From: a virus
Virus record (IMG/VR): IMGVR_UViG_3300042691_052111
Coordinates: 1-29,106 of that record
Reading direction: 5' to 3' (one strand)
Length of the DNA stretch: 29,106 bases
Each line of letters begins with the position of its first letter. Within the stretch, counting starts at the first letter, position 1. A program made the position numbers and the translations under genes. Shown here in pieces: positions 1 through 7,904 of this stretch. The notes beneath the pieces were generated by a model. The model saw only the letters and a program-made list of their open reading frames with translations, did not search any database and had not been told where the DNA came from.

Positions 1-505
1 TATTTTTTTTAACTTTATGTATAAACCAATTTTTTGTAATTACAGAAAAATATGAAAACGCTTTTGATCCTCTGGAGGAATCATATTTATCTAAAATTGT
101 AGTTAAAAATATTTTGCATTCACTTTTTAAATCATCAATATTTGGTAATGAATTAAACTTATAGGTATATACAATTTTTTCTACCATTTCATGAAAAGCA
201 GGCTCAATTAAGGTAGTATATAAATAAGTTTTTTTATTATTATCACAGATAGAAGCATATTCTAGAATTGCTTCTTCGTGTAATTTAGTAAAATATTGAT
301 TTTTAACTACTTTTTGTTCTTGTTTAACGATAGGTTGTTGTTTAGGAGTAACTGGAAAAGTAATTATTTTTTTTTCAATCTTTAAAACGCTTTTAAGTTT
401 TTTATTCTTTTTTAAAGGTTTATTAGATTTTGGTAATTGTTGCTTTTCTTTCTTTAACTTCTTCTTTTTCGTTAAAAGAATCTTCTTTTTCTTGTATTTC
501 TTCAT
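1..505 (-). CDS. gp55-like late-transcription sigma factor (partial, runs off the left edge)
   Basis: 168 residues are visible; the C-terminus lies outside the window. The visible core (about residues 75-165) contains EPAFHEMVEKIVYTYKF, then DDLKSEC, FLTTILDKYDSSRG and KAFSYFSVITKNWF. This order resembles the short sigma-70 region 2 of T4 gp55-type factors, which direct the host RNA polymerase to late promoters. The first ~45 residues are almost pure lysine (MKKYKKKKILLTKKKK...). The ATG at 505 is the first ATG after an in-frame stop. It has no clear Shine-Dalgarno sequence and overlaps the upstream membrane-protein gene by 83 bases, so the start is uncertain. Translation could be coupled to that gene. 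Confidence is good for the sigma-like family and lower for the exact start. Confidence 0.7.
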   Translation of the reverse strand, partial: MKKYKKKKILLTKKKKLKKEKQQLPKSNKPLKKNKKLKSVLKIEKKIITFPVTPKQQPIVKQEQKVVKNQYFTKLHEEAILEYASICDNNKKTYLYTTLIEPAFHEMVEKIVYTYKFNSLPNIDDLKSECKIFLTTILDKYDSSRGSKAFSYFSVITKNWFIHKVKKN

Positions 506-779
506 TTTCACTTTCAATAATTGAGTTCTTATATATACTGCAAGCATCAATAACTATTTTTGTATTAGTAATAGCAGAAGCCAAAACAGGATCTCCATAA
601 TAATTTTCCATTTGTAATAATGGTTGCAATAAAGCAATATATTCATTTAATAATTTCTGTAATTCATCTACGTTATTTACACCATAATATAAATTTTGCA
701 CTAATTTACGAGTATACCAAACAAAAATTATATTAATAGCAATAGATATACCTAATATTATAGACGTAAGAAAAATCAT
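423..779 (-). CDS. small membrane-anchored phage protein with acidic tail
   Basis: 118 aa starting at the ATG at 779, preceded by AGGA nine bases upstream; a GTG at 806 would add nine residues but has no better signal. An N-terminal hydrophobic segment (about residues 2-22) is followed by a soluble helical part with a YGVNNVDELQKLL stretch, a MENYYGDPVL motif, and a glutamate-rich tail. Short proteins with one N-terminal membrane span and a YYGDP-like motif are common in T4-like phages near sigma factor genes; the function is not known. The last 83 bases are also read in another frame as the lysine-rich start of the sigma factor. The start lies just past the stop of the zinc-ribbon gene. Confidence 0.7.
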   Translation of the reverse strand: MIFLTSIILGISIAINIIFVWYTRKLVQNLYYGVNNVDELQKLLNEYIALLQPLLQMENYYGDPVLASAITNTKIVIDACSIYKNSIIESENEEIQEKEDSFNEKEEVKERKATITKI

Positions 780-780
780 A

Positions 781-1035
781 TTACATTGTCCTATTCTTAT
801 AGTCACTCTGACTATCTAGCAAAAGCTTTCTGTTGTCTTCTATCGCTTCTTTTACTCTAGTACCAGCCGCCAATTTGTCTTTGTCTCTTTCTGGTAAAGA
901 GGTTAAGAGTGTTGGGACTTTATTAACTTCACCAACATGATGACAATCCAAGCACTCAGTGAGAATATCATTCATGCCATGAAAAGCTTTAAATGTACTT
1001 TCACATTTATTACACTTATAAAAATAAGTAGGCAT
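781..1035 (-). CDS. FmdB-like zinc-ribbon protein
   Basis: 84 aa from the ATG at 1035 (AGGA, eight bases upstream). The N-terminus MPTYFYKCNKCE with a second pair ECLDCHH forms the CxxC...CxxC zinc ribbon of the FmdB/putative regulatory protein family, which has the typical start MPxYxYxC. The C-terminal half (about residues 45-84) is charged and helical. Such proteins are frequent in phages and may bind nucleic acid or RNA polymerase, but no function is established. It is tightly spaced with its neighbours and sits two genes upstream of the sigma factor in the same transcript. Confidence 0.75.
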   Translation of the reverse strand: MPTYFYKCNKCESTFKAFHGMNDILTECLDCHHVGEVNKVPTLLTSLPERDKDKLAAGTRVKEAIEDNRKLLLDSQSDYKNRTM

Positions 1036-1039
1036 ACAA

Positions 1040-1210
1040 TTATTCCTGTTTAGCAGCAAAAATACTCGCTGGTGGATTAGCAACAAGCAATAATCCTTCT
1101 TCAGATTGAAAATCAAAAGATTTTAATAATGGAACAATATCGGTTTGTTCCATTATAGATTTTTGTAAGGCTACCATTATGCATCCAAGGGCTTGATCTG
1201 AAAGTTTCAT
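1040..1210 (-). CDS. conserved small phage protein, 56 aa
   Basis: Read from the ATG at 1210, with GGAG eight bases upstream. The protein begins MKLSDQALGCIMVALQKSIM and ends with an ANPPASIFAAKQE tail. The MKLSDQALG...ALQKSLMEQ type of N-terminus is one I recognise from small conserved proteins of marine T4-like phages; the function is unknown. It fills the gap between the GDP-fucose-synthase-like gene (one base upstream) and the zinc-ribbon gene (four bases downstream), consistent with cotranscription. Confidence 0.7.
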   Translation of the reverse strand: MKLSDQALGCIMVALQKSIMEQTDIVPLLKSFDFQSEEGLLLVANPPASIFAAKQE

Positions 1211-1211
1211 A

Positions 1212-2108
1212 TTATTTCTCCAAATATTCTAGTGTTTTTTTAAAACCGTCTTTAAAAGTTGTAAATACAAAATTATCTAATATTTTTTTTAATTCTTTAT
1301 TACTACCGTCTTTTCTATATTGACCATCTAAATTATTGTTAAAAACAAAATTAATTTTTTTATTGCTAATATCTTTAGCGATTTCACACATATCATAAAT
1401 TGATAAATTTTCGTCTGGGGCAACAATTATTGGTAATTCTGTATTGTGATTATACAATAATTCTGGTATAATTTTACATAAATCATCAACAAAAAGCTGT
1501 TGACGCAATGGTTTACCAGTGCCCCACATTTCTATAGTGTCTCCATTAGAAGCTTTATGTATTTTATTCGCTAATGCAGCTACAAAATGTGAATTAACAG
1601 ATTGGAAATGATCTTCTGGACCGTATATATTAGATGGACAAAAAGTAGAATAATTTAAATTATATTCTTTTCTGTAAGATAAGCATTGTATGTGTAATAG
1701 TCTTTTAGAATAGCCATATGACAAATTACTAATCGGTGGCGGTCCTAATTCTAGATCTTGTTCTGAAAAGGGATATGAATTAATAGTTTCTGGAAAAGCA
1801 CACGTACTAAGACTTGCCAATACTCTTTTAGTACCACTTATTCTAGCAGCTTCAACAACATTCGTATTTATAAATACATTTTTATAAAAAAATTCTCCTT
1901 GATGCTCATTGTTATCCTTTACTCCTCCAACTCTTGCTGCTAAATGAACAACGGCATCTGGTTTAATATCTTCAAACATTTTTAATGTTTGTTCATAAGA
2001 CATTAAATTATACTGTTTAGAAGTTGGATAAATCCATTCTGGTTTATATTTTTGTAATCTTTTACCTAAAAAACCAGAACCACCAGTAACTAGCACTTTA
2101 GTAATCAT
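1212..2108 (-). CDS. GDP-L-fucose synthase-like NAD(P)-dependent epimerase/reductase
   Basis: 298 aa from the ATG at 2108 with GAGGAAAA just upstream (the upstream in-frame TTG at 2120 would bury that site). It is an extended SDR fold: GGSGFLG nucleotide-binding motif near the N-terminus, SLSTCAFPE (catalytic Ser plus the Cys typical of GDP-fucose synthase), YGYSK (Tyr-x3-Lys), and SHFVAAL corresponding to the family's SHVIPAL motif with its active-site His, then WGTGKPLRQ. The family (Fcl/WcaG) epimerises and reduces GDP-4-keto-6-deoxymannose to GDP-L-fucose. The substrate could come from the Gmd-like protein at the far end of the same locus. A ColC-like (GDP-colitose) role is an alternative. 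Confidence 0.82.
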   Translation of the reverse strand: MITKVLVTGGSGFLGKRLQKYKPEWIYPTSKQYNLMSYEQTLKMFEDIKPDAVVHLAARVGGVKDNNEHQGEFFYKNVFINTNVVEAARISGTKRVLASLSTCAFPETINSYPFSEQDLELGPPPISNLSYGYSKRLLHIQCLSYRKEYNLNYSTFCPSNIYGPEDHFQSVNSHFVAALANKIHKASNGDTIEMWGTGKPLRQQLFVDDLCKIIPELLYNHNTELPIIVAPDENLSIYDMCEIAKDISNKKINFVFNNNLDGQYRKDGSNKELKKILDNFVFTTFKDGFKKTLEYLEK

Positions 2109-2925
2109 ATTTTTCCTCAAAAAAAGTACCTGCGTTACAGTTATTTTTAAAAAATTCTTTTGTTTCTTTATTAAAGAAATCAGTAATCCATAAATTAATA
2201 ATTTCTAAATATTGGTCTTTAGGTAAATTACCAAATCCTTCACAATAATGAAAAACTTTAATCTGTTTATTATCAAAGCTATATAATTTATTGTCTTTAA
2301 TATAATATTTTTCAGTATAAGGTTTCCAAGGTTTTGTATAAGGTTTAGCTATAATATTTCCTTTACATCTGACATTGTATATAACATTACTAGAAGCGTA
2401 TGGTCCATCAACAATAGTTGTTTTATATTTTTTATCCTTCCAAACTACTTCATTTAAACCACCTTGTTCAAAATATGTATCGTGAGAAAAAGATTTCTTT
2501 ATAATATCTAATAAAGCATCTGAATTATTAAAGCATACAACGTCTGCATTTAGATGCGTTTCTTTATCAGGCGTACAAAAATCTTTTAAACATAATTGAT
2601 ATGGATAATCTAAAGTTGCCAATATATCGTGTTCATCATTATCTATGAACTCAGATAATCTATCGCATGTAATAGTATCAGAGCCTAATATGATAACTTT
2701 TTTATATCCATGCTTAACCATTACTTCATAACCAAGCATGTATTTCAAAATACCAAATGATATATCATTTTTATAACATTTATAATTTTTTATATTTTCT
2801 TCTGTAATAAGAAATGTATTTATATTTGGATGAAAAACAGTAAAACTGTTATAAGCTACTTTAGAAATTTTTTCATATCTTTTACCAAAAGATAATATTA
2901 CACAACAAATATCTTTATCTACCAT
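2098..2925 (-). CDS. putative GT-A fold glycosyltransferase (GT8-like)
   Basis: 275 aa. The start ATG at 2925 has GAGGA upstream and overlaps the end of the preceding gene by seven bases. Features fit a GT-A nucleotide-sugar transferase: VIILGSDTI, with a DxT in place of the usual metal-binding DxD, then HLNADVVCFNN (like the NAGVMLFN of GT8), EQGGLNEVV (like the DQxxLN of GT8), and a C-terminal KVFHYCEGFG (His/Gly-rich, like the HYxGxxKPW loop). Donor and acceptor are unknown. The C-terminus overlaps the start of the fucose-synthase-like gene by 11 bases. The assignment to GT8 rests on motif order only. Confidence 0.65.
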   Translation of the reverse strand: MVDKDICCVILSFGKRYEKISKVAYNSFTVFHPNINTFLITEENIKNYKCYKNDISFGILKYMLGYEVMVKHGYKKVIILGSDTITCDRLSEFIDNDEHDILATLDYPYQLCLKDFCTPDKETHLNADVVCFNNSDALLDIIKKSFSHDTYFEQGGLNEVVWKDKKYKTTIVDGPYASSNVIYNVRCKGNIIAKPYTKPWKPYTEKYYIKDNKLYSFDNKQIKVFHYCEGFGNLPKDQYLEIINLWITDFFNKETKEFFKNNCNAGTFFEEKYDY

Positions 2926-3869
2926 TTATATTCCTCTTTATAAAAGTTTACAATATTCTGTATTTCTTTATCAAAAACTTTTTTACTATTCCAACCTAAA
3001 TTTTTTAGTTTAGAGCAATCGAGAGAGTATCTAACATCTTGTCCTATTCTTTTATAGGAATAATCAACATATTGTTTATAATCTACTTTCTCATTATAAA
3101 AACAATGAATAATTTTTTCTATTGTTTGATTATTGGTTTGTTCATAGCCAGCAGAAATATTGTACTTTTCATTTACTGTGCCATTATTTATAATATACAT
3201 TATAGCATCTGCTGTATCTTCCACATGTATCCAACTTCTAACTGGAGTGCCGTTATTGTGTAATTTAATCTTTTTGTTTCTTAAAAGATTATATACTGAA
3301 AGAGGAATAAGCTTTTCTGGATATTGTCTTGGACCGTAATTATTGGTTGGTCTAATAATTATATATTCTAGATTATACGTTCTACTCCAAGATGTCACTA
3401 GCATTTCAGCAGATGCTTTGGAAGCGGCGTATGGATTACTAGGATTTAATAAATCTTCTTCTTTAAATGAACCAGAATTAATATCACCATATACTTCATC
3501 AGTGCTAATTTGAATAAAAACAGGTTTTTCTACTGAATTACTGTGTTTTAGTCTTATCAATTCTAATAAGTTTCTTACTCCCTCTATATTAGAATCAATA
3601 AACGGCTTACTATTAACAATGCTATTATCTACATGTGATTCGGCAGCAAAATTTATTACATAATCACAATTTTTTAAATATTTTAAATTTTTTATATCTT
3701 CGTGAATAAAAGTAAAATTAGGATTTTTTTTAAATTCTTCAACAATATTTAAATTAGAAGCATAAGTTAATTTATCAATACCATATACTCTCCATCCTTT
3801 TTTTAATGCTAAAGATGTAAAATAAGATCCTATAAAACCAGCACAACCTGTAATGTAGACTATTTTCAT
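2919..3869 (-). CDS. dTDP-glucose 4,6-dehydratase-like protein (RmlB/RfbG type)
   Basis: 316 aa from the ATG at 3869; the longer reading to 3905 overlaps the upstream gene without a ribosome site. Motifs: GCAGFIGS (Rossmann), DKLTYASNL (typical of RmlB), FAAESHVDNS, STDEVYGD (Thr-Asp-Glu active site), YAASK (Tyr-x3-Lys), and RPTNNYGPRQYPEKLIP. The family converts an NDP-glucose to the 4-keto-6-deoxy sugar, the entry step to most deoxysugars. The sequence is closest to the dTDP enzymes. The neighbouring RfbH-type enzyme normally uses the CDP sugar, so the nucleotide used here is open. No nucleotidylyltransferase is visible in the window, so the NDP-glucose would come from the host or another part of the genome. 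Confidence 0.85.
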   Translation of the reverse strand: MKIVYITGCAGFIGSYFTSLALKKGWRVYGIDKLTYASNLNIVEEFKKNPNFTFIHEDIKNLKYLKNCDYVINFAAESHVDNSIVNSKPFIDSNIEGVRNLLELIRLKHSNSVEKPVFIQISTDEVYGDINSGSFKEEDLLNPSNPYAASKASAEMLVTSWSRTYNLEYIIIRPTNNYGPRQYPEKLIPLSVYNLLRNKKIKLHNNGTPVRSWIHVEDTADAIMYIINNGTVNEKYNISAGYEQTNNQTIEKIIHCFYNEKVDYKQYVDYSYKRIGQDVRYSLDCSKLKNLGWNSKKVFDKEIQNIVNFYKEEYKW

Positions 3870-3873
3870 AAGT

Positions 3874-5223
3874 TTAATAAAGATTAATCTTTGCAAAAAA
3901 TGCATCTACGACATATTTAATATAATTAAGTTTTTCTTCTGTTAAACCAGCAAAAGTTCCCAAGAAAAATGTATCTTTTGTAACTTTATTTGCAACAGGA
4001 AAAAGACTATTTAAATCGCCATATTCGCTAGCAAGTTTTTGATAGCCGGGATGAAATAAAATGTTACCACTAAAATACGATCTAGTTTGAACTCTATTGG
4101 CTTCTAGATAATCTACTATATCTTGTTTAGAAAATGGACAATTATCTTTTAAAGTCAATAAGAATCCAAACCAACAAGGATCAGAATTTTCCATAGCTTT
4201 TGGTAAATAAAAATATTTATCATATGGTTTAAATATGTTTAAAAGTTTTTCAAAATTATCTCTTCTGGCTTGTTCAAGAGTTGGTAACTTTTTAAGTTGT
4301 TCTAAGCCAATAGCTGCTTGAAGATCGAGTGGTTTTAAGTTATAACCAATTTCGTCAAAAACGTATCTATGATCATAAATGGCATCTGGCATACCGGGAA
4401 GCCAATTTCTAAATCTATTACCACAAGCAGTTTTGTCAGTTACGCATCCGGGTTTAGAAACATTGCAATAACACGCTCTTCCCCAATCACGAAAACTAGC
4501 TAAAGTCATTTTAGCCTGTCCATCATTTGTTGCTACAAAACCACCCTCTCCCATTGTCATATGGTGCGCGGGAAAGAAAGAGCAGGTAGAAAGATGACCA
4601 AACGAACCGAGCTTTTTATCTTTATACGTAGAGCCAAGGGCATCACAAGCGTCTTCTAAAAATACTAAATTATACTTTTTTACTAAAGCTATTAATCTGT
4701 CCATATCTGGTGGATTTCCAAGAACATGAGCAAATATTATCCCTCTAATCTCTGGGTCTTCTTGAAGTTTTTTTTCTACTTCGTCAAGATTAAGATTAAG
4801 GCTTGGTAATTCAACGTCTACAAATACTGGCTTAAGATTATTTTGTAATAATGGATTAATAGTAGTTGGAAAACAAACAATTGGAGTAATAAACTTAGCG
4901 CCATCTGGTAGATTGTATAATTTTTTAGATTTAGCGGCTGTTACCATTAACAGATTAGCAGAACTACCAGAATTGGTAAGAATACCTAATTTTTTTCCTA
5001 AAAGTAATGGAAATTTATTTTCAAATTCTTTAGAATTTTCTCCAAGAATAAGCCAACCGTTTAATAATGTATTAACAGCAGCAATATATTCTTTATCGTC
5101 AAACACCGGACCAGAATATGAAACCCAATCTTTTTCTTTATTCCAAGAAACATTATTTTTTTCATTAATATACTCAGAAATTAATTCTAATATTTGTTTC
5201 TTTTTATTCTCTAAGTTTGACAT
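3874..5223 (-). CDS. rfbH: RfbH-type PMP/[2Fe-2S] NDP-4-keto-6-deoxyhexose 3-dehydrase
   Basis: 449 aa, close to the ~437 aa usual for RfbH/E1 (CDP-6-deoxy-L-threo-D-glycero-4-hexulose 3-dehydrase). It has the DegT/DnrJ/EryC1 aminotransferase fold, but the PLP lysine is replaced: SFFPAHHMTMGEGG places His220-His221 where aminotransferases have Lys, as in E1. Cysteines lie at 193, 251, 253, 260 and 267. C193-x57-C251-x-C253 fits the known E1 iron-sulfur pattern exactly, and the last cysteine (before GNRF) is displaced by a six-residue insertion. The enzyme removes the C3 hydroxyl on the way to 3,6-dideoxyhexoses and needs a reductase partner (E3/RfbI) that is not seen here. ATG at 5223, AAAGGA upstream, 20-base overlap with the preceding reductase gene. 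Confidence 0.88.
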   Translation of the reverse strand: MSNLENKKKQILELISEYINEKNNVSWNKEKDWVSYSGPVFDDKEYIAAVNTLLNGWLILGENSKEFENKFPLLLGKKLGILTNSGSSANLLMVTAAKSKKLYNLPDGAKFITPIVCFPTTINPLLQNNLKPVFVDVELPSLNLNLDEVEKKLQEDPEIRGIIFAHVLGNPPDMDRLIALVKKYNLVFLEDACDALGSTYKDKKLGSFGHLSTCSFFPAHHMTMGEGGFVATNDGQAKMTLASFRDWGRACYCNVSKPGCVTDKTACGNRFRNWLPGMPDAIYDHRYVFDEIGYNLKPLDLQAAIGLEQLKKLPTLEQARRDNFEKLLNIFKPYDKYFYLPKAMENSDPCWFGFLLTLKDNCPFSKQDIVDYLEANRVQTRSYFSGNILFHPGYQKLASEYGDLNSLFPVANKVTKDTFFLGTFAGLTEEKLNYIKYVVDAFFAKINLY

Positions 5224-6037
5224 TTATAATTTCCTTTAATGATTGTTCTAAACCTTTAAAACGTATTGGTAATTGGTCAATAAGCTGTGAGCTACCAGTA
5301 TATTCTTTATCAATAGAATTATTAAGCATAGTAGCATGATTTTCGCTATTAGTATAATCAATAATTTTTTTTGCTATATCAGACAGAAAATATTTATTTT
5401 TATAAACTATATTTATATCTTTAAATAATTCTTTTTCTATATTATTAATATAATATTCTAATACTAGGCACAAATCATAGGCAGAAACAAAATCTATTTT
5501 CTTTTCTTTATTAATAATAATGCTTTTATTATTTTTAATATTATTTAATGAATTAGTTATAAATCTATTGCTGCTTTCATATAAGCCAAAGCAGCCAAAT
5601 ATTCTAAAGTTATAAATTTTTTTATGATTTATGCTTTCTCTAGCAATAATATTTTTTGATAATCCATAATAATCTATCGGATTACGATTGAATATTTCTA
5701 TCTCAGAAATATTGGATATTTCTAATCTACGATCAAAAGCTGCACCAGAGCAAAAATTAAATAGATAACCAAATTTATTTTTATTATCTAATAAATTATT
5801 AAACATATTTAGGTTTGAAACCAAAATATTATAATTATCAGTTATATCTCTTTTACCACCTACAACACAAGTATTTATTATTATATCGTATGTATTTTTA
5901 GAAAAATAATTATTAACAGATAATTTATTATCTAAATCTAGATCATTTCTATTTATATATTTAAAATTATGGTTATTAAAAAAGTTTTTAATTTCTTTTG
6001 CTAAGAAACTGTTTGATCCTATAACCAAAATATTCAT
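5204..6037 (-). CDS. NAD(P)-dependent SDR reductase/epimerase of the sugar locus
   Basis: 277 aa, extended-SDR type: MNILVIGSNSFLAKEI at the N-terminus (a degenerate GxxxxLG nucleotide loop), NTCVVGG, FCSGAAFD (catalytic Ser region) and YYGLSK (Tyr-x3-Lys), then FRIFGCFG. It resembles RmlD/WcaG-like reductases acting on keto-sugars. Lying between the TPP-enzyme pair and the RfbH-type dehydrase, it is a candidate to reduce the 4-keto or branched-chain keto product (as the YerF-type reductase does in yersiniose synthesis). This is inferred from context only. No clear ribosome site precedes the ATG at 6037, which follows the upstream stop by one base, suggesting coupled translation. Confidence 0.7.
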   Translation of the reverse strand: MNILVIGSNSFLAKEIKNFFNNHNFKYINRNDLDLDNKLSVNNYFSKNTYDIIINTCVVGGKRDITDNYNILVSNLNMFNNLLDNKNKFGYLFNFCSGAAFDRRLEISNISEIEIFNRNPIDYYGLSKNIIARESINHKKIYNFRIFGCFGLYESSNRFITNSLNNIKNNKSIIINKEKKIDFVSAYDLCLVLEYYINNIEKELFKDINIVYKNKYFLSDIAKKIIDYTNSENHATMLNNSIDKEYTGSSQLIDQLPIRFKGLEQSLKEIINVKLRE

Positions 6038-6038
6038 A

Positions 6039-6563
6039 TTAAAATTGATGCTGCTCTACAAGAATAGTAGATATACCATCTTCTCTCTCATAAGCAAACT
6101 TATAAGCTGGCAAAATTTGTTCTGCTTTTGTAAGTTTTACGACATTGACAGTTTTAAGAATACTACCAAATGCATCAGAAAAATCGCCTAGATGTTGTTC
6201 TTGTGGATTAATTGGTTCTGTAGCGCCAATAGCAACTCTTATAATTACTTTTGGCTTATAAGCCCCATCAGAAATAATTGATAATTTATCTAAATGATTT
6301 ACTAATTGGTCTGCTGCTAGCAAAAGAAAATTCCATCTAGGATATATGCTAACAGGAGTATAGCCAGTTAATGAAAGGCCAGTAGAAATTCCTAATTGTA
6401 AATTTTCTGCCACTGGCATTTCCATTTTTTTTGAATCATGAATTTTTTCAAATGTTTTTGCTATTGCAATTCCACCATATTTAATTCCTTGACCCAAAAA
6501 GATTGTATCGTTTTTTTCTGCCAACCAAAGCATTGCTTTTTCTAGCTCTTCTAAATAATTCAT
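6039..6563 (-). CDS. TPP-dependent dehydrogenase E1 beta-like subunit (pyrimidine-binding domain only)
   Basis: 174 aa from the ATG at 6563 (AGAGGAAATT upstream); longer readings lack a site. It matches the transketolase pyrimidine-binding domain of E1-beta proteins: MPVAENLQLGISTGLSLTGY carries the conserved Glu that activates the thiamine aminopyrimidine, YPRWNFLLLAADQLVNHLDK matches the F-x-D...A-x-DQI-x-N region, and PQEQHLGDF matches the QHSQ region. Normal E1-beta is ~325 aa; the C-terminal transketolase_C domain is absent. It forms a pair with the adjacent alpha-like gene, ten bases away. Pairs like this act in sugar pathways, for example AviB1/AviB2 of avilamycin, implicated in adding a two-carbon branch. 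That role here is inference. Confidence 0.78.
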   Translation of the reverse strand: MNYLEELEKAMLWLAEKNDTIFLGQGIKYGGIAIAKTFEKIHDSKKMEMPVAENLQLGISTGLSLTGYTPVSIYPRWNFLLLAADQLVNHLDKLSIISDGAYKPKVIIRVAIGATEPINPQEQHLGDFSDAFGSILKTVNVVKLTKAEQILPAYKFAYEREDGISTILVEQHQF

Positions 6564-6573
6564 AATTTCCTCT

Positions 6574-7182
6574 TTAAAATAAAACTTTTTCACCGATACC
6601 TGCATGCGGGAAGGCATTTTTATATTCATATCTGATGCATTTGGTAGATAATGAAGAAATTTTTTCTATATCATTACCCCATACTTCTCTTGTTGGAGTA
6701 GTGACACTAATCTTATTATCGGCTATAACAAATGTAATTGGTAAGTCATGAACCTCTGAATATCTTATACACTCTTGAACGGTGCCGGTATAATATGCCA
6801 TGTCACCAATAAAACACCAGACATGGTTTTTGCTGTTATTTCTTTTAATTCCTAAAGCAGTACCAGTAGCAATCGGAGCATTACCGCCAACTATTGCTGA
6901 AGAGATTATATTATATTCTTTAAAAGAAAGAGCTATAGATTTATTTCTCAATATAGCATCTTTTACTTTATCAGCTGGTACGCCTTTTAATAAGCACTCT
7001 AAATGGCTAGCCCAAGTAAAAAAACAATGATCATCGTGATTAATTTTTTTAAAAATATCAATTAGTATTTCTTCGTTTCCACCACGTAAATGTATTGGAG
7101 ACTTAATTTTTTTATCTTTAAAAAGTGCAAAAACTTCAAGTTCAAATTTTCTTAAATCGTCTTTTGTGAGTCCTGTGTCCAT
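6574..7182 (-). CDS. TPP-dependent dehydrogenase E1 alpha-like subunit (short)
   Basis: 202 aa from the ATG at 7182 (GGAGAG upstream). Family features: HLRGGNEEI (like HLSIGQEA of E1-alpha), FFTWASHLECLLKG, IVGGNAPIATGTALGIK, and the thiamine-diphosphate/Mg motif GDM-x27-N (GDMAYYTGTVQE...IADN; usual consensus GDG-x26-28-N). Normal E1-alpha is ~320-360 aa, so this is a reduced version. With the following beta-like gene it would form a heteromeric TPP enzyme in the cytoplasm. Position in a nucleotide-sugar cluster argues against central metabolism and for C-C bond formation on a keto-sugar. It overlaps the end of the GT2 gene by 31 bases. Confidence 0.78.
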   Translation of the reverse strand: MDTGLTKDDLRKFELEVFALFKDKKIKSPIHLRGGNEEILIDIFKKINHDDHCFFTWASHLECLLKGVPADKVKDAILRNKSIALSFKEYNIISSAIVGGNAPIATGTALGIKRNNSKNHVWCFIGDMAYYTGTVQECIRYSEVHDLPITFVIADNKISVTTPTREVWGNDIEKISSLSTKCIRYEYKNAFPHAGIGEKVLF

Positions 7183-7904
7183 TTTTCTCTCCAATAGTTT
7201 TGTATTATAATATCATATTTAATATTTGATTTGTGCATACCCCAAGTAGCTTGCTCTTCATGCCATCTATAATAATATCCTAACCATTGAGGAACTGGAA
7301 ATACAAAAATATTTTTATCAGCTAAATTAAAATACATATCATAATCCGCAGCACCGCTATATAGTTCTGGCTTTGTTTTTAACAAGCCGGTATCATATAA
7401 TTTTCGATTATATACAACAGTCGGTGTGTTAACAACACATTTTTTTAATAATTGTTGTTTAAAATCGCTTATTGAATTATAAGAATGATTAATAACTTGT
7501 AATTCTTTATTATTTTGCACACCTTTAATGCCACTTTGCAAAGCTAATATATTATTAGGGGCTTTAGAGAATATATCAATATTATTTTGAATAAAATTTG
7601 GATGTAAATAATCATCCGATGCCATTATATGGCAGTAATCTCCAGACATTTTTTCTAATGCTTTATCTCTTGCCTCTTCCCAACAGAATGGATAGATGTT
7701 TGGAGCAGTATCAATATTCAAACTGTTATATTTGTTTTCTTTTATTTTTTTTAAAAGATCATAACTGCCATCCGTACTCTCATTATCTATACAGAAAACT
7801 TCTATATTTTTATATGTTTGCGAATAAATAGAATCTATACATTGTTCAATGTATTTTACACAATTATATAATGGTACAATTATTGATACTTTTGGATTAA
7901 ACAT
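7152..7904 (-). CDS. family 2 glycosyltransferase
   Basis: 250 aa, classic GT2 (GT-A fold): VSIIVPLYNCVKYIEQCIDS at the start, IDNESTDGS (nucleotide-binding Asp), then GDYCHIMASDDYLHPNFI with the DD metal-binding motif near residue 98. The C-terminal part is hydrophilic with no membrane segment, so it is probably a soluble enzyme transferring a sugar to a glycan or a protein. The ATG at 7904 overlaps the previous stop by eight bases. Donor and acceptor cannot be told from sequence. Confidence 0.85.
   Translation of the reverse strand: MFNPKVSIIVPLYNCVKYIEQCIDSIYSQTYKNIEVFCIDNESTDGSYDLLKKIKENKYNSLNIDTAPNIYPFCWEEARDKALEKMSGDYCHIMASDDYLHPNFIQNNIDIFSKAPNNILALQSGIKGVQNNKELQVINHSYNSISDFKQQLLKKCVVNTPTVVYNRKLYDTGLLKTKPELYSGAADYDMYFNLADKNIFVFPVPQWLGYYYRWHEEQATWGMHKSNIKYDIIIQNYWREKWTQDSQKTI

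Noticed and set aside
1864-1877. 14-bp palindrome GTATTTATAAATAC containing TATAAATA, the T4 late-promoter box
   Set aside because: It lies in the middle of the GDP-fucose-synthase-like gene, and similar AT-only boxes occur often by chance in this sequence.
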